A stretch of DNA of 64,000 nt from Acidiflorens sp963847715 (GTDB lineage: Bacteria; Acidobacteriota; Terriglobia; Terriglobales; Acidobacteriaceae). Position 1 is the stretch's first letter, and every line of letters begins with the position of its first letter. This document shows positions 26,421-34,771 of the stretch, piece by piece. The stretch spans positions 62,001 through 126,000 of the forward strand of contig CAWKAZ010000010.1 of the NCBI GenBank assembly GCA_963847715.1, written 5' to 3'. Below the pieces are notes generated by a model. The model was not told where the DNA came from, searched no databases, and saw only the letters and a list, made by a program, of their open reading frames with translations. The position numbers were made by a program, and so were the translations under genes.

Positions 26421-26545
26421 AAGTCATTATTTGTGAGGACTTTACCTCTAACCTTAATCCGCTCAGGACTTTGCCGGGAATTCCTCCTAAGGTATTGATT
26501 CCAATATACCGGGGGGGAGGGGGGAGGGGGGGTACAGGGGGTACA
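26420..26545 (-). repeat. Poly-C headed degenerate repeat element, second copy
   Basis: Read on the minus strand: a C-rich head (CCCCTCCCCCCCGGTATATT) followed by TGGAATCAATACCTTAGGAG, then two more units (AAAGTCCTGAGCGGATTAAG and AAAGTCCTCACAAATAATGA). It parallels the plus-strand element at 16205-16335. The IS481-like element abuts the C-rich head. Confidence 0.5.
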
Positions 26546-26546
26546 G

Positions 26547-27954
26547 ACCGGGCAGATCCCTGACAGAATAAACCGGGAGCATACCTGACACTGCGAGAGG
26601 TGGCAGCGCGAGATACAACAGAGCGCATGCCATGGAAAGCGAGCAGTGTGATGGAAGAGAAGCTACGGTTTGTCTTTGAGTATGAGCGGGATGAGCAAAC
26701 CATGTCGGAGCTGTGCCAGAGCTTCGGGATCGCGCGGGAAACCGGGTACGTCTGGCTGCGGCGATACCGGCAATGGGGAGTGGCTGGGCTGGGGGAACGA
26801 AACCGGGCGGCGGAGCATCATCCCAACCAGACCGCAGCTGCGATCGAGCAACGGGTTTTGGAACTGCGCCAGGCGCATATGCGCTGGGGCCCGCGCAAGT
26901 TGAAGCGAGTGTTGGAGCGCGACGAGCCCGGGCGGAAGTGGCCGGCGGCGAGCACGATGGGCGAGTTGGTGAAGCGTGAAGGTTTGGTGGTAGCGCGCAG
27001 GAAGCGGCGAAAGACGGCGCCTTACAGCGAACCACTGGCGCATGCCGACGGGCCGAACCGAGTGTGGTGCGCGGACTTCAAGGGCTGGTTCCGAACGGGG
27101 AACGGAGAGCGCATCGATCCGCTGACCATCAGCGACGCGCACAGCCGCTATCTGCTGCGGTGCCAGGCGGTGGAGAAGACGGACACGGCGCGGGTGCAAG
27201 CGATCTTCGAAGCCGCATTTCGTCAGTATGGCTTACCGCAAGCAGTCCGTACCGACAACGGAGCGCCCTTCGCCTCGACGGCGATCGGAGGATTGTCGCG
27301 GCTGGCGGTGTGGTGGATCAAGCTTGGGATCGTGCCGGAGCGGATCGAAGCGGGGCATCCGGAGCAGAACGGGCGGCACGAGCGCATGCATCGCACGCTG
27401 AAGCAGGAGGTGGCGATGCCGCCGGCCCAGGATCGGCGAGCGCAGCAACGAGCGCTGGCGGATTTCCGGAAGGAATACAACGACGTGCGGCCCCATGAAG
27501 CGCTCGGGATGCAGACTCCGGCGAGCGTATACGAGCCGTCGGAGCGGGCGTATCCGGTGAAAGTGAAGGAACCGGAATATCCGTCGACGATGCTGGTGTG
27601 CAGTGTGCATTCGCACGGACACTTTCGCTGGAAGAAACGGCACGATGTGTTCTTGAGCGAGGTCTTGTGGGGCGAGCGCGTGGGCCTGCTGCCGAGCGAT
27701 GAGCGTTGGTATACCGTCTACTTCGCCGCCCTTCCCTTGGCGCGGTTTGACAGCTGGCAACGACGAGTGTTGCCGCTACCGGCAGCCAAAGATCCTAAGG
27801 GAGCGAGAGCCGTGGCACGGGCCGGCTTCAACATTGCGGAAGCAGGGGAAGAGGAACTATCCCCTTCCCCTGCACCCCATCCCCTCGCCGGGATGCAAAG
27901 AGAGGCAAAAATGTCAGGAATCTGCCCGGTCTAAAATGTCAGGGATGCCCCCGG
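26547..27954 (+). mobile_element. IS481-like insertion sequence
   Basis: The ends carry paired copies of CCGGG(N)RCATNCCTGACA: two in tandem at the left (26548-26595) and two inverted at the right (27911-27954, seen on the minus strand as CCGGGGGCATCCCTGACA and CCGGGCAGATTCCTGACA). Boundaries are good to a few bases only; no target duplication could be fixed. It carries one transposase gene. Confidence 0.7.
26627..27934 (+). CDS. IS481 family transposase
   Basis: About 435 residues from the ATG at 26627. An N-terminal helix-turn-helix (CQSFGIARETGYVWLRRYRQ) leads into HTH_32-like WGPRKLKRVLERDE, then the integrase core. Candidate DDE residues, counted from 26600, are D159 (WCADFKGWF), D219 (VRTDNGAPF) and E261 (QNGRHERMHRTLKQE). 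The C-terminal RPHEALGMQTPASVY is typical. The reading frame runs on to the right end of the element and includes the right repeats. Confidence 0.9.
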   Translation: MPWKASSVMEEKLRFVFEYERDEQTMSELCQSFGIARETGYVWLRRYRQWGVAGLGERNRAAEHHPNQTAAAIEQRVLELRQAHMRWGPRKLKRVLERDEPGRKWPAASTMGELVKREGLVVARRKRRKTAPYSEPLAHADGPNRVWCADFKGWFRTGNGERIDPLTISDAHSRYLLRCQAVEKTDTARVQAIFEAAFRQYGLPQAVRTDNGAPFASTAIGGLSRLAVWWIKLGIVPERIEAGHPEQNGRHERMHRTLKQEVAMPPAQDRRAQQRALADFRKEYNDVRPHEALGMQTPASVYEPSERAYPVKVKEPEYPSTMLVCSVHSHGHFRWKKRHDVFLSEVLWGERVGLLPSDERWYTVYFAALPLARFDSWQRRVLPLPAAKDPKGARAVARAGFNIAEAGEEELSPSPAPHPLAGMQREAKMSGICPV

Positions 27955-28169
27955 CTGTTCAAGGGTACAAAACCAAGCCCCTTAACGCCCCGTCCCAAGT
28001 CTCACACGCAGAATTCGCAGAGGCCGTAGAGGTCCCTTCGGCTTTGCTCAGGGCAGGCTCTTCGACTCCGCTGGAACTTCACTTCGTGAAGTCCCGGCTC
28101 CGCTCAGGATGACATGGGTTTTGGTTTTTCGATTTTGACTGAGAACTGACAACTGAGAACTGAGAACTT
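27955..28169. repeat. Low-complexity intergenic repeats
   Basis: A GACTCCGCTCAGGATGACA-type word and its variants (CTCAGGGCAGGCTCTTCGACTC) at 28020-28110, then heptamers (GAACTGACAACTGAGAACTG) at 28135-28165. Similar heptamer arrays flank other genes in the window. No coding sequence. Confidence 0.6.
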
Positions 28170-28922
28170 TCACCGAGTTAATTTTGCCGCGGCGGCTTCG
28201 TCCAGCATCCAGAGAAGTTTTCCGTCCGTCGGTTGCACTCGTTGGGAGGGAAATTCGGTTGCGTTCTTGCCTTCGAGAACCTGATGCACGATATCGGCTT
28301 TGTCGGGGCCTGCGGCCAGGAACAATACTTCGGCTGCGTTGTTCAGAACGGGGAAGGTGAAGGTGATGCGGTGGGTGTTGAACTTCGCTACCCAGTTGGC
28401 AATCACCAGTCGGGATTGTTCTTTCAGACCTTCCGAGTCGGGGAAGAGCGATGCGGTGTGGCCGTCCGGACCCATGCCTAACAGGATGAGGTCGAAGCGC
28501 GGGAACTTCTTATCCTGACCTTCGGCTTCGAGCTCGAAAAAACCTTGGAGCTGTTTTTCGTAGTCAGCGGCTGCGGCGTCGGCATCGGGATTTTCGGCTC
28601 GCACGCGATAGACGTTCGTCGCGGGAATCGCGATCTTCGAGAGCAGCGATTCGTTGACCATCCGGTAATTGCTTTCGGGATCGGTGGGAGGAACGTGACG
28701 CTCGTCGCCAAAGAATAAGAAGACGCGCTCCCAGGCGAAGTTGGTGTAATTCGAGGCGAGCAGGGAATAGAGAGCTTTGGGAGTGGAGCCTCCGGAGAGG
28801 GCGACGGTGAAGCGTCCCTGGGCTCCGATGGCGGCGCGGGCCACGCGGACGAATTCTTCGGCGGCCGCGTGGAAGACGTCGGGCGCGGTGGCGAGGACTT
28901 CGATCTGGCGCGTCGGGGACAT
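28170..28922 (-). CDS. pgl: 6-phosphogluconolactonase
   Basis: 250 residues, the usual length. It hydrolyses 6-phosphogluconolactone, the second step of the oxidative pentose phosphate pathway, in the cytoplasm. Family motifs: TVALSGGSTPKALYSLL near 40, FFGDERHVPPTDPESNYRM near 72-90, and LILLGMGPDGHTASLFP near 147. It is the last gene of the tkt, tal-pgi, gnd, zwf, pgl operon and follows zwf with about 120 bases between. Confidence 0.93.
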   Translation of the reverse strand: MSPTRQIEVLATAPDVFHAAAEEFVRVARAAIGAQGRFTVALSGGSTPKALYSLLASNYTNFAWERVFLFFGDERHVPPTDPESNYRMVNESLLSKIAIPATNVYRVRAENPDADAAAADYEKQLQGFFELEAEGQDKKFPRFDLILLGMGPDGHTASLFPDSEGLKEQSRLVIANWVAKFNTHRITFTFPVLNNAAEVLFLAAGPDKADIVHQVLEGKNATEFPSQRVQPTDGKLLWMLDEAAAAKLTR

Positions 28923-29041
28923 TAGAATCGTTTAGTTCTTATTCTCCGCGAGCAAAATTCCTAACCACGGGGTACACAGAGGAGCACGGAGGAAGATCGA
29001 TTGCCGTTTCTGTCTCCCTGTGCACTTTGCGGTGGTCGGTA

Positions 29042-30588
29042 TTATTTTTCGAAGTCGCGCCAGCGGCGTCCGTCTTTTTCCATCAGTTCGTCGGATTCTT
29101 TTGGTCCCCAGGTTCCGGAAGGATAGTTGGGGAAATTGCGCGGTGGAAGCGCCTTCCAGACATCCATGCACGGGATTGACGATGCTCCAGCCGGCTTCGA
29201 CCATGTCGGCGCGCTGGAATAGCGTTGCGTCTCCGGTCATGCAGTCGTGGAGCAGACGCTCGTATCCGGTCGATGGGACGACGCCGAAGTAGTCGGCGTA
29301 AGCGAAGTCCATGTTGACTTCGCCGAGTTGCATCGCGGGTCCGGGAGTTTTGGCGGCAAAGCGCAGCGAGATGCCTTCCTCGGGCTGAATGTGGAGCACG
29401 AGTTGATTGGGCATCATGTTCTCGACCTGCGTCTCGCGGAAGAGCATGAAGGGCGCGCGGCGGAACTGAATGACGACGTGCGTGTTGCGTCCGGGAAGGC
29501 GCTTGCCGGTGCGGAGATAGAAGGGAACTCCCGCCCAGCGCCAGTTGTCGATGAGCAGACGCATGGCGACGAACGTTTCGGTGCGCGAGTCGGGAGGAAC
29601 GCCATCTTCGGAGCGGTAGGCAGGCACGCGCTGGCCGTCGACGACGCCTTCTCCGTACTGTCCGCGGACGGTCTTGCTGAGCACGTCTTCGTTGCTGAAG
29701 GGCTGAATGGCGTGGAGGATTTTGGCCTGCTCGTCGCGCACCGCGTTGGCCTCGAAGGAAATGGGCGGCTCCATGGCAGTGAGCGTGATGAGCTGCATGA
29801 TGTGGTTGGGCACCATGTCGCGGAGCGCGCCGGCGTCTGTCGTAGTAGCCGCCGCGCTTTTCGACGCCGACGGTTTCGGCGACGGAGATCTGGACGTGGT
29901 CGATGTAGCGGCGGTTCCAGATGGGCTCGAAGATTCCGTTGGCGAAGCGAAGCGCCAAGATGTTCTGGACGGTTTCTTTGCCGAGGTAGTGATCGATGCG
30001 GTAGATCTGGCATTCGGCGGCAACTTTGAGAAGCTGCTGGTTGAGGGCTTTGGCGGAATCGAGATCGTGGCCGAAAGGCTTTTCGATGATGACGCGGCGC
30101 CAGTGGCCGTTTTCCTCGTGCATGAGGCCGACTTTGGCGAGGCGCTCGACGATGTCTCCGAAGTAGTTGGGCGCGGTGGCGAGGTAGAAGAAAAAGTTGC
30201 CGTGGGAATTGTGTTCCTGGTCGACCTTTGCCGAGCAGGTCTTTGAGCTTGTCGTAGGTGGCGGGATCGTCGAAGTCTCCGCTGATGTAGCTGACGCGGC
30301 GGACGAACCAGTCCCAGAGATCGCTGTCGACGGTGCCGGTGGCGAACTGCTTGAAGTCTTCAGTGACTTTTTTGCGCGCGTCGTCGTCGCTCATCGGACT
30401 GCGGCCCACTCCGATGACGGCGAACTCGCGGCGAGAGCAGTTGCTGGCTGGCGAGGTTGTAGAGCGCGGGAATGAGCTTGCGGCGAGTGAGGTCTCCGGA
30501 GAAGCCGAAGATGACCATGACGCAGGGATCGCCGACGCGTCCGACTTTGCGGTTTCGTCAGTGCGGGCAGAACTTCTGTTTGAGCCAT
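29042..30588 (-). CDS. zwf: Glucose-6-phosphate 1-dehydrogenase, five frameshifts
   Basis: The complete protein can be followed through the three minus-strand frames: start MAQTEVLPALTKPQ (ATG 30588), VMVIFGFSGDLTRRKLIPAL (NADP-binding), GRSPMSDDDARKKV, then EENGHWRRVIIEKPFGHDLD, the substrate motif RIDHYLGKETVQNI, ALRDMVPNHIMQLITLTAME, and the end YPSGTWGPKESDELMEKDGR. Frame changes are needed near 30548, 30430, 30226, 29842 and 29170. So many single-base breaks in one core gene, with every motif still preserved, argue for indel errors rather than decay. It catalyses the NADP-dependent first step of the oxidative pathway and lies between gnd and pgl. Confidence 0.9.
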
Positions 30589-30597
30589 GAGTTCCTC

Positions 30598-30693
30598 TAT
30601 TGAATCATTGAATCATTTGGACATTGAATCATTGAGTCATTTGGACATTGATTTTAATGATTCAATGCCTCAATGATTCAATGACTCAATAAT
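30598..30693. repeat. ATTGAATCATTG-type tandem and inverted repeat
   Basis: Variants of ATTGAATCATT(TGGAC) repeat about four times, then the inverse TGATTCAATG(C)CTCAATGATTC follows after TTTTAA. The stretch can fold into one long imperfect hairpin between gnd and zwf. A related word set is at 43687-43742. Confidence 0.75.
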
Positions 30694-30699
30694 TTTGTC

Positions 30700-31680
30700 T
30701 CAATTCTTTTTCGGTTCCACGTGTCCGCCGAATTTCTGGCGCATGGCGGAGAGCATCTTCTCGGCGAAGGTGTGATCCTGCCGCGAGCGGAAGCGCGTGT
30801 ACAGCGCGGCCGTCAGCACTTCGGCGGGAACGGCCTCTTCGATGGCAGCCTGGATGGTCCAGCGGCCTTCGCCGGAATCCTGCACGAAGCCGCTGTACTC
30901 GGCGAGCGTGGGATTCTCGATCAGCGCCATCGCGGTGAGATCGAGCAGCCACGAACTGACCACGCTGCCGCGCCGCCAGACTTCGGCGATATCGGGCAGG
31001 TTGAGATCGTAGCGGATATCTTCGGGCAGTTCCTTGCTGGTCGCGTTCTTGAAAATGTCGAAGCCTTCGGCGTAGGCCTGCATCATGCCGTACTCGATGC
31101 CGTTGTGGACCATCTTGACGAAGTGTCCGGCGCCGGATGGGCCGCAGTGAATGTAGCCGTCTTCGGCGGTTCCGCCGCGCTTGTCGAAACCGGGAGTGCG
31201 CGGGATGTCGCCGCGTCCGGGAGCGAGCGTCTTGAAGATCGGATCGAGGCGCTGGACGGCCTCTTTGGGGCCGCCGATCATCATGCAGTAGCCGCGGTCG
31301 AGTCCCCAGACGCCGCCGCTGGTGCCGACGTCGACGTAGTGGACGCCTTTGGCGGCGCAGATTTTGGAGCGGCGAACGTCGTCTTTGAAGTAGGAGTTGC
31401 CGCCGTCGATGATGGTGTCGCCGGACTGCATGTTGGCGAGCAGGGTCTGCACGGTTTTTTCGGTGGGATCGCCGGAGGGAACCATGATCCAGGCGGCGCG
31501 CGGGGCGGTGAGTTTGCTCACGAGATCGTCGAGCGATGAGGAGGCGACGGCACCTTCGCCGGCGATGGCCTTGACGGCGTCGGCGCTCAGGTCGGAGACG
31601 ACCATGGTGTGACCGCCGCGCATCAGGCGACGCGTCATGTTGGCGCCCATGCGCCCTAGACCTACCATTGCTAGTTGCAT
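30700..31680 (-). CDS. gnd: 6-phosphogluconate dehydrogenase, short (GntZ/YqeC) type
   Basis: 326 residues, typical of the short bacterial type rather than the 470-residue form. The Rossmann motif MVGLGRMGANMTRRLMRGG opens the protein; IIDGGNSYFKDD near 91 and VGTSGGVWGLDRGYCMMIGG near 118 are signature blocks; the catalytic lysine is in GHFVKMVHNGIEYGMM near 186. It oxidises 6-phosphogluconate to ribulose 5-phosphate and CO2. It lies between tal-pgi and zwf in the operon. Frame intact. Confidence 0.93.
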   Translation of the reverse strand: MQLAMVGLGRMGANMTRRLMRGGHTMVVSDLSADAVKAIAGEGAVASSSLDDLVSKLTAPRAAWIMVPSGDPTEKTVQTLLANMQSGDTIIDGGNSYFKDDVRRSKICAAKGVHYVDVGTSGGVWGLDRGYCMMIGGPKEAVQRLDPIFKTLAPGRGDIPRTPGFDKRGGTAEDGYIHCGPSGAGHFVKMVHNGIEYGMMQAYAEGFDIFKNATSKELPEDIRYDLNLPDIAEVWRRGSVVSSWLLDLTAMALIENPTLAEYSGFVQDSGEGRWTIQAAIEEAVPAEVLTAALYTRFRSRQDHTFAEKMLSAMRQKFGGHVEPKKN

Positions 31681-31717
31681 TGCTGCTCCTTAAACTGGCG
31701 TCTGGTGACACCGCTCA

Positions 31718-31780
31718 GCCCCTAAAGGGGCAGTCAATTTGGAACGACATTCGGTATCGCTAAAGCGATACCCTGATACA
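31718..31780. repeat. TAAA-loop double-hairpin repeat, copy A
   Basis: Hairpins GCCCC/GGGGC (31718-31731) and GGTATCGC/GCGATACC (31753-31772), both with loop TAAA, followed by CTGATAC. It lies between tal-pgi and gnd. Confidence 0.8.
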
Positions 31781-31809
31781 AACCCAGACTCCACGACAAA
31801 TCAATTCGG

Positions 31810-34701
31810 CTACAGAACCCGATTTACCAGGTCGGCTAGTTTCGTTAGGCCTGCTTTTACGTCGGCGCCCAGGTGGACACGCAGGGCGCGGCGGTTGCGG
31901 TCGGCCAGGACCTGGAAGTCTCCGCGAGCTTGTGCGGCTTTGACTATGCCGAAGGTGTATTTCTGTCCGGGGACCGGCAGATCTTGCACGTCATCGCAGG
32001 TGACCTGGAGGAACACGCCGCTGTTCGGGCCGCCTTTGTAGGCCTGTCCAGTGGAGTGGAGGAAGCGCGGACCGAAGCCCAGGCAAGTGGCGACATGTTT
32101 ACGGTCACGAACGTTCATGCGGATGGCTTGCAGCAGAGCTTCGTGCTCTGGGTTCATCTCGATGTAGGCAAGCAGCGCGAAATAGTCACCCGCTCCGAGA
32201 CGCTTGAGATGCGCGCGCACAAAAGCCGTGAGCGCGTCGTCAGAGGCTGGGCCGGACTTTGTTACCTCGATCAGATCGGCAACGTTCTTGTCGTCGGTGA
32301 AAAGCTTGATGTCTCCGTCAACCAAGGGTTTTTCGGGAGGTAGAGAACCTTTGCTTTCGTATTCAGAGGTCAGCTTCTTGGTGACGATCTTGCTGGCTTC
32401 GACGTCGGGCTGATTGAAGGCGTTGATGCCGAGGATGGAGCCGGCGACGACGGTGGCAATTTCCCAGCGGAAGAATTCCTGGCCGAGGCTGTAGGTGTCG
32501 GCGACGGCGATGCGGACGACGGGCTGTCCGGCTTTTTCGAGCGCGGCGACTTTCGCGTCCTGCGCGGCGTCGGGCGCGCCTTCGAGGCGAAGGTAGGCGA
32601 AGATGCGGTCGGTGCCGTAAACGTCGGGAGAGCCAAGCGTTTCTCGATCGACGGGAATGATTCCTTTGCCAAGTTTGCCGGTAGATTCGGCGATCAATTG
32701 CTCAAGCCACGCGCCAAGATCGGAGATGCCGGGTGAAGTGATCAGCGTGATTTTGTCGCGGCCGGATTTGGCGACGGTTCCGAGGATTAGGCCGAGCATC
32801 ACTCCTGGATCCTGCTCGACGGGTGCGGAAGGCTTGCAGGCGTCCACCATTTCTTTGGTGCGTTGCAGGAATTTTCCGGTATCGAGTCCCATAGCGGCGG
32901 CGGGAACCATGCCGAAGTTGGAAAGCGCGGAGTAGCGTCCGCCAATCGAGGGCAGTCCGTAGAAGATGTGGAGGAAACGGTCGCGCTCGGCGACGAGTTG
33001 CATCTTCGAGCCGGGATCGGTGATGGCGATGAAGCGGCTGCCGGCCTTGTCGGCACCGAGGGTCTGCTGGACGCGCTCGAAGAAATACTGCTTGTAGATG
33101 TTCGGTTCGAGTGTGCTGCCGGACTTGCTGGAAACGATGAAGAGCGTTTTGGCGAGATTGATTTTGCTTTCGACGCTGCGGATCTGCGCCGGGTCGGTCG
33201 AATCGAGAATGTGCAGGCGCGGGAATCCGGGGGTTTGCGGAAAAGTGAACGCGAGAACTTCGGGACAAAGGCTGGAACCGCCCATGCCGAGGAGCAGGAT
33301 GTCGGAGAAGCTGCCGCTTTGGACTTCGTCCGCGAGCGCCTTCAGTTTGGAGGCGTTGGCGATCTGGTCGTCGGTAATGCCGAGCCAGCCCAGCCACTTG
33401 GACTCGTCGTCGTTGGTCCAGAGCGTGGCGTCGTGTTGCCAGAGGCGTCTTACTTTTCCGGAGGCACGCCAGTCGTTAAGGTTTTTTTTTACGCTGGCGT
33501 CAAGATCGGCGGGCAGGGAAGCGGTCTGCGCATTGATCTTTGGCGAGCCGGTTCGCTTGGTATTTTTCTCGACCGCGGCCAGCAGCGTGTCGAAAGCATC
33601 GGCGAACAGCTTCACGCCGTCGGCGGTCAGCTTGTCGGTGACGTCTTTCATGACGATGCCAACGCCGGCCAGATCGGCCATTGTCTTGCGGGCCGCGCCG
33701 AGATCTTCGGTAAGGCTCTGGCGCGGTTTGCCGTGATCGCGGAAGGCATCGAGAGTTGCCGGGGGGACGGTGTTGACGGTGTCGGGCCCGATCAGTTCTT
33801 CGATGTAAATGACGTCGCGATACGCGGGATTCTTGGTGCTGGTGCTGGCCCAGAGGACACGTTGGGTTTGCGCGCCTTTGGCGGCGAGTGCTTTCCAGCG
33901 CGGAGTGGAGAATATGCGTTGATAGGCTTCGTAGGTCAGCTTGCCGTTGGCAATCGCAACCTTGCCGAGGATCGACTGCAATTTCGCTTTGCGGGCGGCA
34001 TCGGTTTCTTTCTTCAGTTGATCGCCGACCAGGGAATCGACTAAGGAGTCGATGCGGCTGATGAAGAAACTGGCAACGCTGGCGACTTTGCTCACATCGC
34101 CGCCGGTCGCGGCGAATTTTTCGACTCCATCAATGAAGGCTGCGGCAACTTCTTCATACACGGCCTGCGCGAAGAGCAGGGTGACGTTGATGTTGATGCC
34201 TTCGCTTAGCAACTGGCGGATGGCAGGGAGGCCTTCGGGAGTTCCCGGCACCTTGATCATTACGTTCTCGCGGGCCACGGTCTTCCACAAACGGCGCGCT
34301 TCGTCGATGGTGCCGTTCGTGTCGTGCGCGAGATAGGGAGAGACTTCGAGGCTCACGTAGCCGTCGCGCTTCTTTGTGCTCTGGTAGACGGGACGGAGCA
34401 GGTCGGCGGCATCCTGAATGTCGCGGATAGCGAGCAGTTCGTAGCGGCCCTTGGCGTCGAGCTCGGTGCGGCTGGCGAGCGAGTCGAGAAAATCCTGGTA
34501 TTGAGTCGAGCCGGCGATGGCCTTCTCGAAGATGGCGGGATTCGAGGTCATGCCGCGCAGGCCGTCTTCGGTGATCAGGCGTTGCAGTTCGCCGCCTTGC
34601 AGCAGGTCGCGGCGAATGTAGTCGAGCCAGATCGATTGGCCGAGGGTTTGAAGTTGGACGAGGGGATTCGCGGCCTTTGCGGTTTCGAGGACTGGATTCA
34701 T
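31810..34701 (-). CDS. tal-pgi: Bifunctional transaldolase / glucose-6-phosphate isomerase
   Basis: 963 residues, a fusion. Residues about 1-370 are transaldolase: IWLDYIRRDLLQGGELQRLI, MTSNPAIFEKAIAGS, and NVMIKVPGTPEGLPAIRQLL with the Schiff-base lysine. Residues about 410-960 are phosphoglucose isomerase: LLGMGGSSLCPEV, FIVSSKSGSTLEPN and ITDPGSKM near 500-570. The fusion links the sugar rearrangement branch directly with return of fructose 6-phosphate to glucose 6-phosphate, feeding zwf. Frame intact over 2.9 kb. About 70 bases follow tkt. The fusion is known from Acidobacteriota and some other phyla. Confidence 0.93.
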   Translation of the reverse strand: MNPVLETAKAANPLVQLQTLGQSIWLDYIRRDLLQGGELQRLITEDGLRGMTSNPAIFEKAIAGSTQYQDFLDSLASRTELDAKGRYELLAIRDIQDAADLLRPVYQSTKKRDGYVSLEVSPYLAHDTNGTIDEARRLWKTVARENVMIKVPGTPEGLPAIRQLLSEGININVTLLFAQAVYEEVAAAFIDGVEKFAATGGDVSKVASVASFFISRIDSLVDSLVGDQLKKETDAARKAKLQSILGKVAIANGKLTYEAYQRIFSTPRWKALAAKGAQTQRVLWASTSTKNPAYRDVIYIEELIGPDTVNTVPPATLDAFRDHGKPRQSLTEDLGAARKTMADLAGVGIVMKDVTDKLTADGVKLFADAFDTLLAAVEKNTKRTGSPKINAQTASLPADLDASVKKNLNDWRASGKVRRLWQHDATLWTNDDESKWLGWLGITDDQIANASKLKALADEVQSGSFSDILLLGMGGSSLCPEVLAFTFPQTPGFPRLHILDSTDPAQIRSVESKINLAKTLFIVSSKSGSTLEPNIYKQYFFERVQQTLGADKAGSRFIAITDPGSKMQLVAERDRFLHIFYGLPSIGGRYSALSNFGMVPAAAMGLDTGKFLQRTKEMVDACKPSAPVEQDPGVMLGLILGTVAKSGRDKITLITSPGISDLGAWLEQLIAESTGKLGKGIIPVDRETLGSPDVYGTDRIFAYLRLEGAPDAAQDAKVAALEKAGQPVVRIAVADTYSLGQEFFRWEIATVVAGSILGINAFNQPDVEASKIVTKKLTSEYESKGSLPPEKPLVDGDIKLFTDDKNVADLIEVTKSGPASDDALTAFVRAHLKRLGAGDYFALLAYIEMNPEHEALLQAIRMNVRDRKHVATCLGFGPRFLHSTGQAYKGGPNSGVFLQVTCDDVQDLPVPGQKYTFGIVKAAQARGDFQVLADRNRRALRVHLGADVKAGLTKLADLVNRVL

Positions 34702-34771
34702 GGGACATCTCCTGCAGCAGAATAGATGCGTTACGTTAATAAGATGTTACCAAGTTGGGGGTCAGTCGCCA

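Noticed and set aside
30598..30693. Possible CRISPR array in the ATTGAATCATTG repeats
   Set aside because: Repeat units are short and contiguous, without spacers of uniform length, and no cas gene is present anywhere in the window.
29247..34044. Long plus-strand open frames opposite zwf, gnd and tal-pgi (29247-30029, 30721-31539, 32863-34044)
   Set aside because: They are antisense shadows of high-GC genes whose products are unmistakable; they show no ribosome binding sites or domains.
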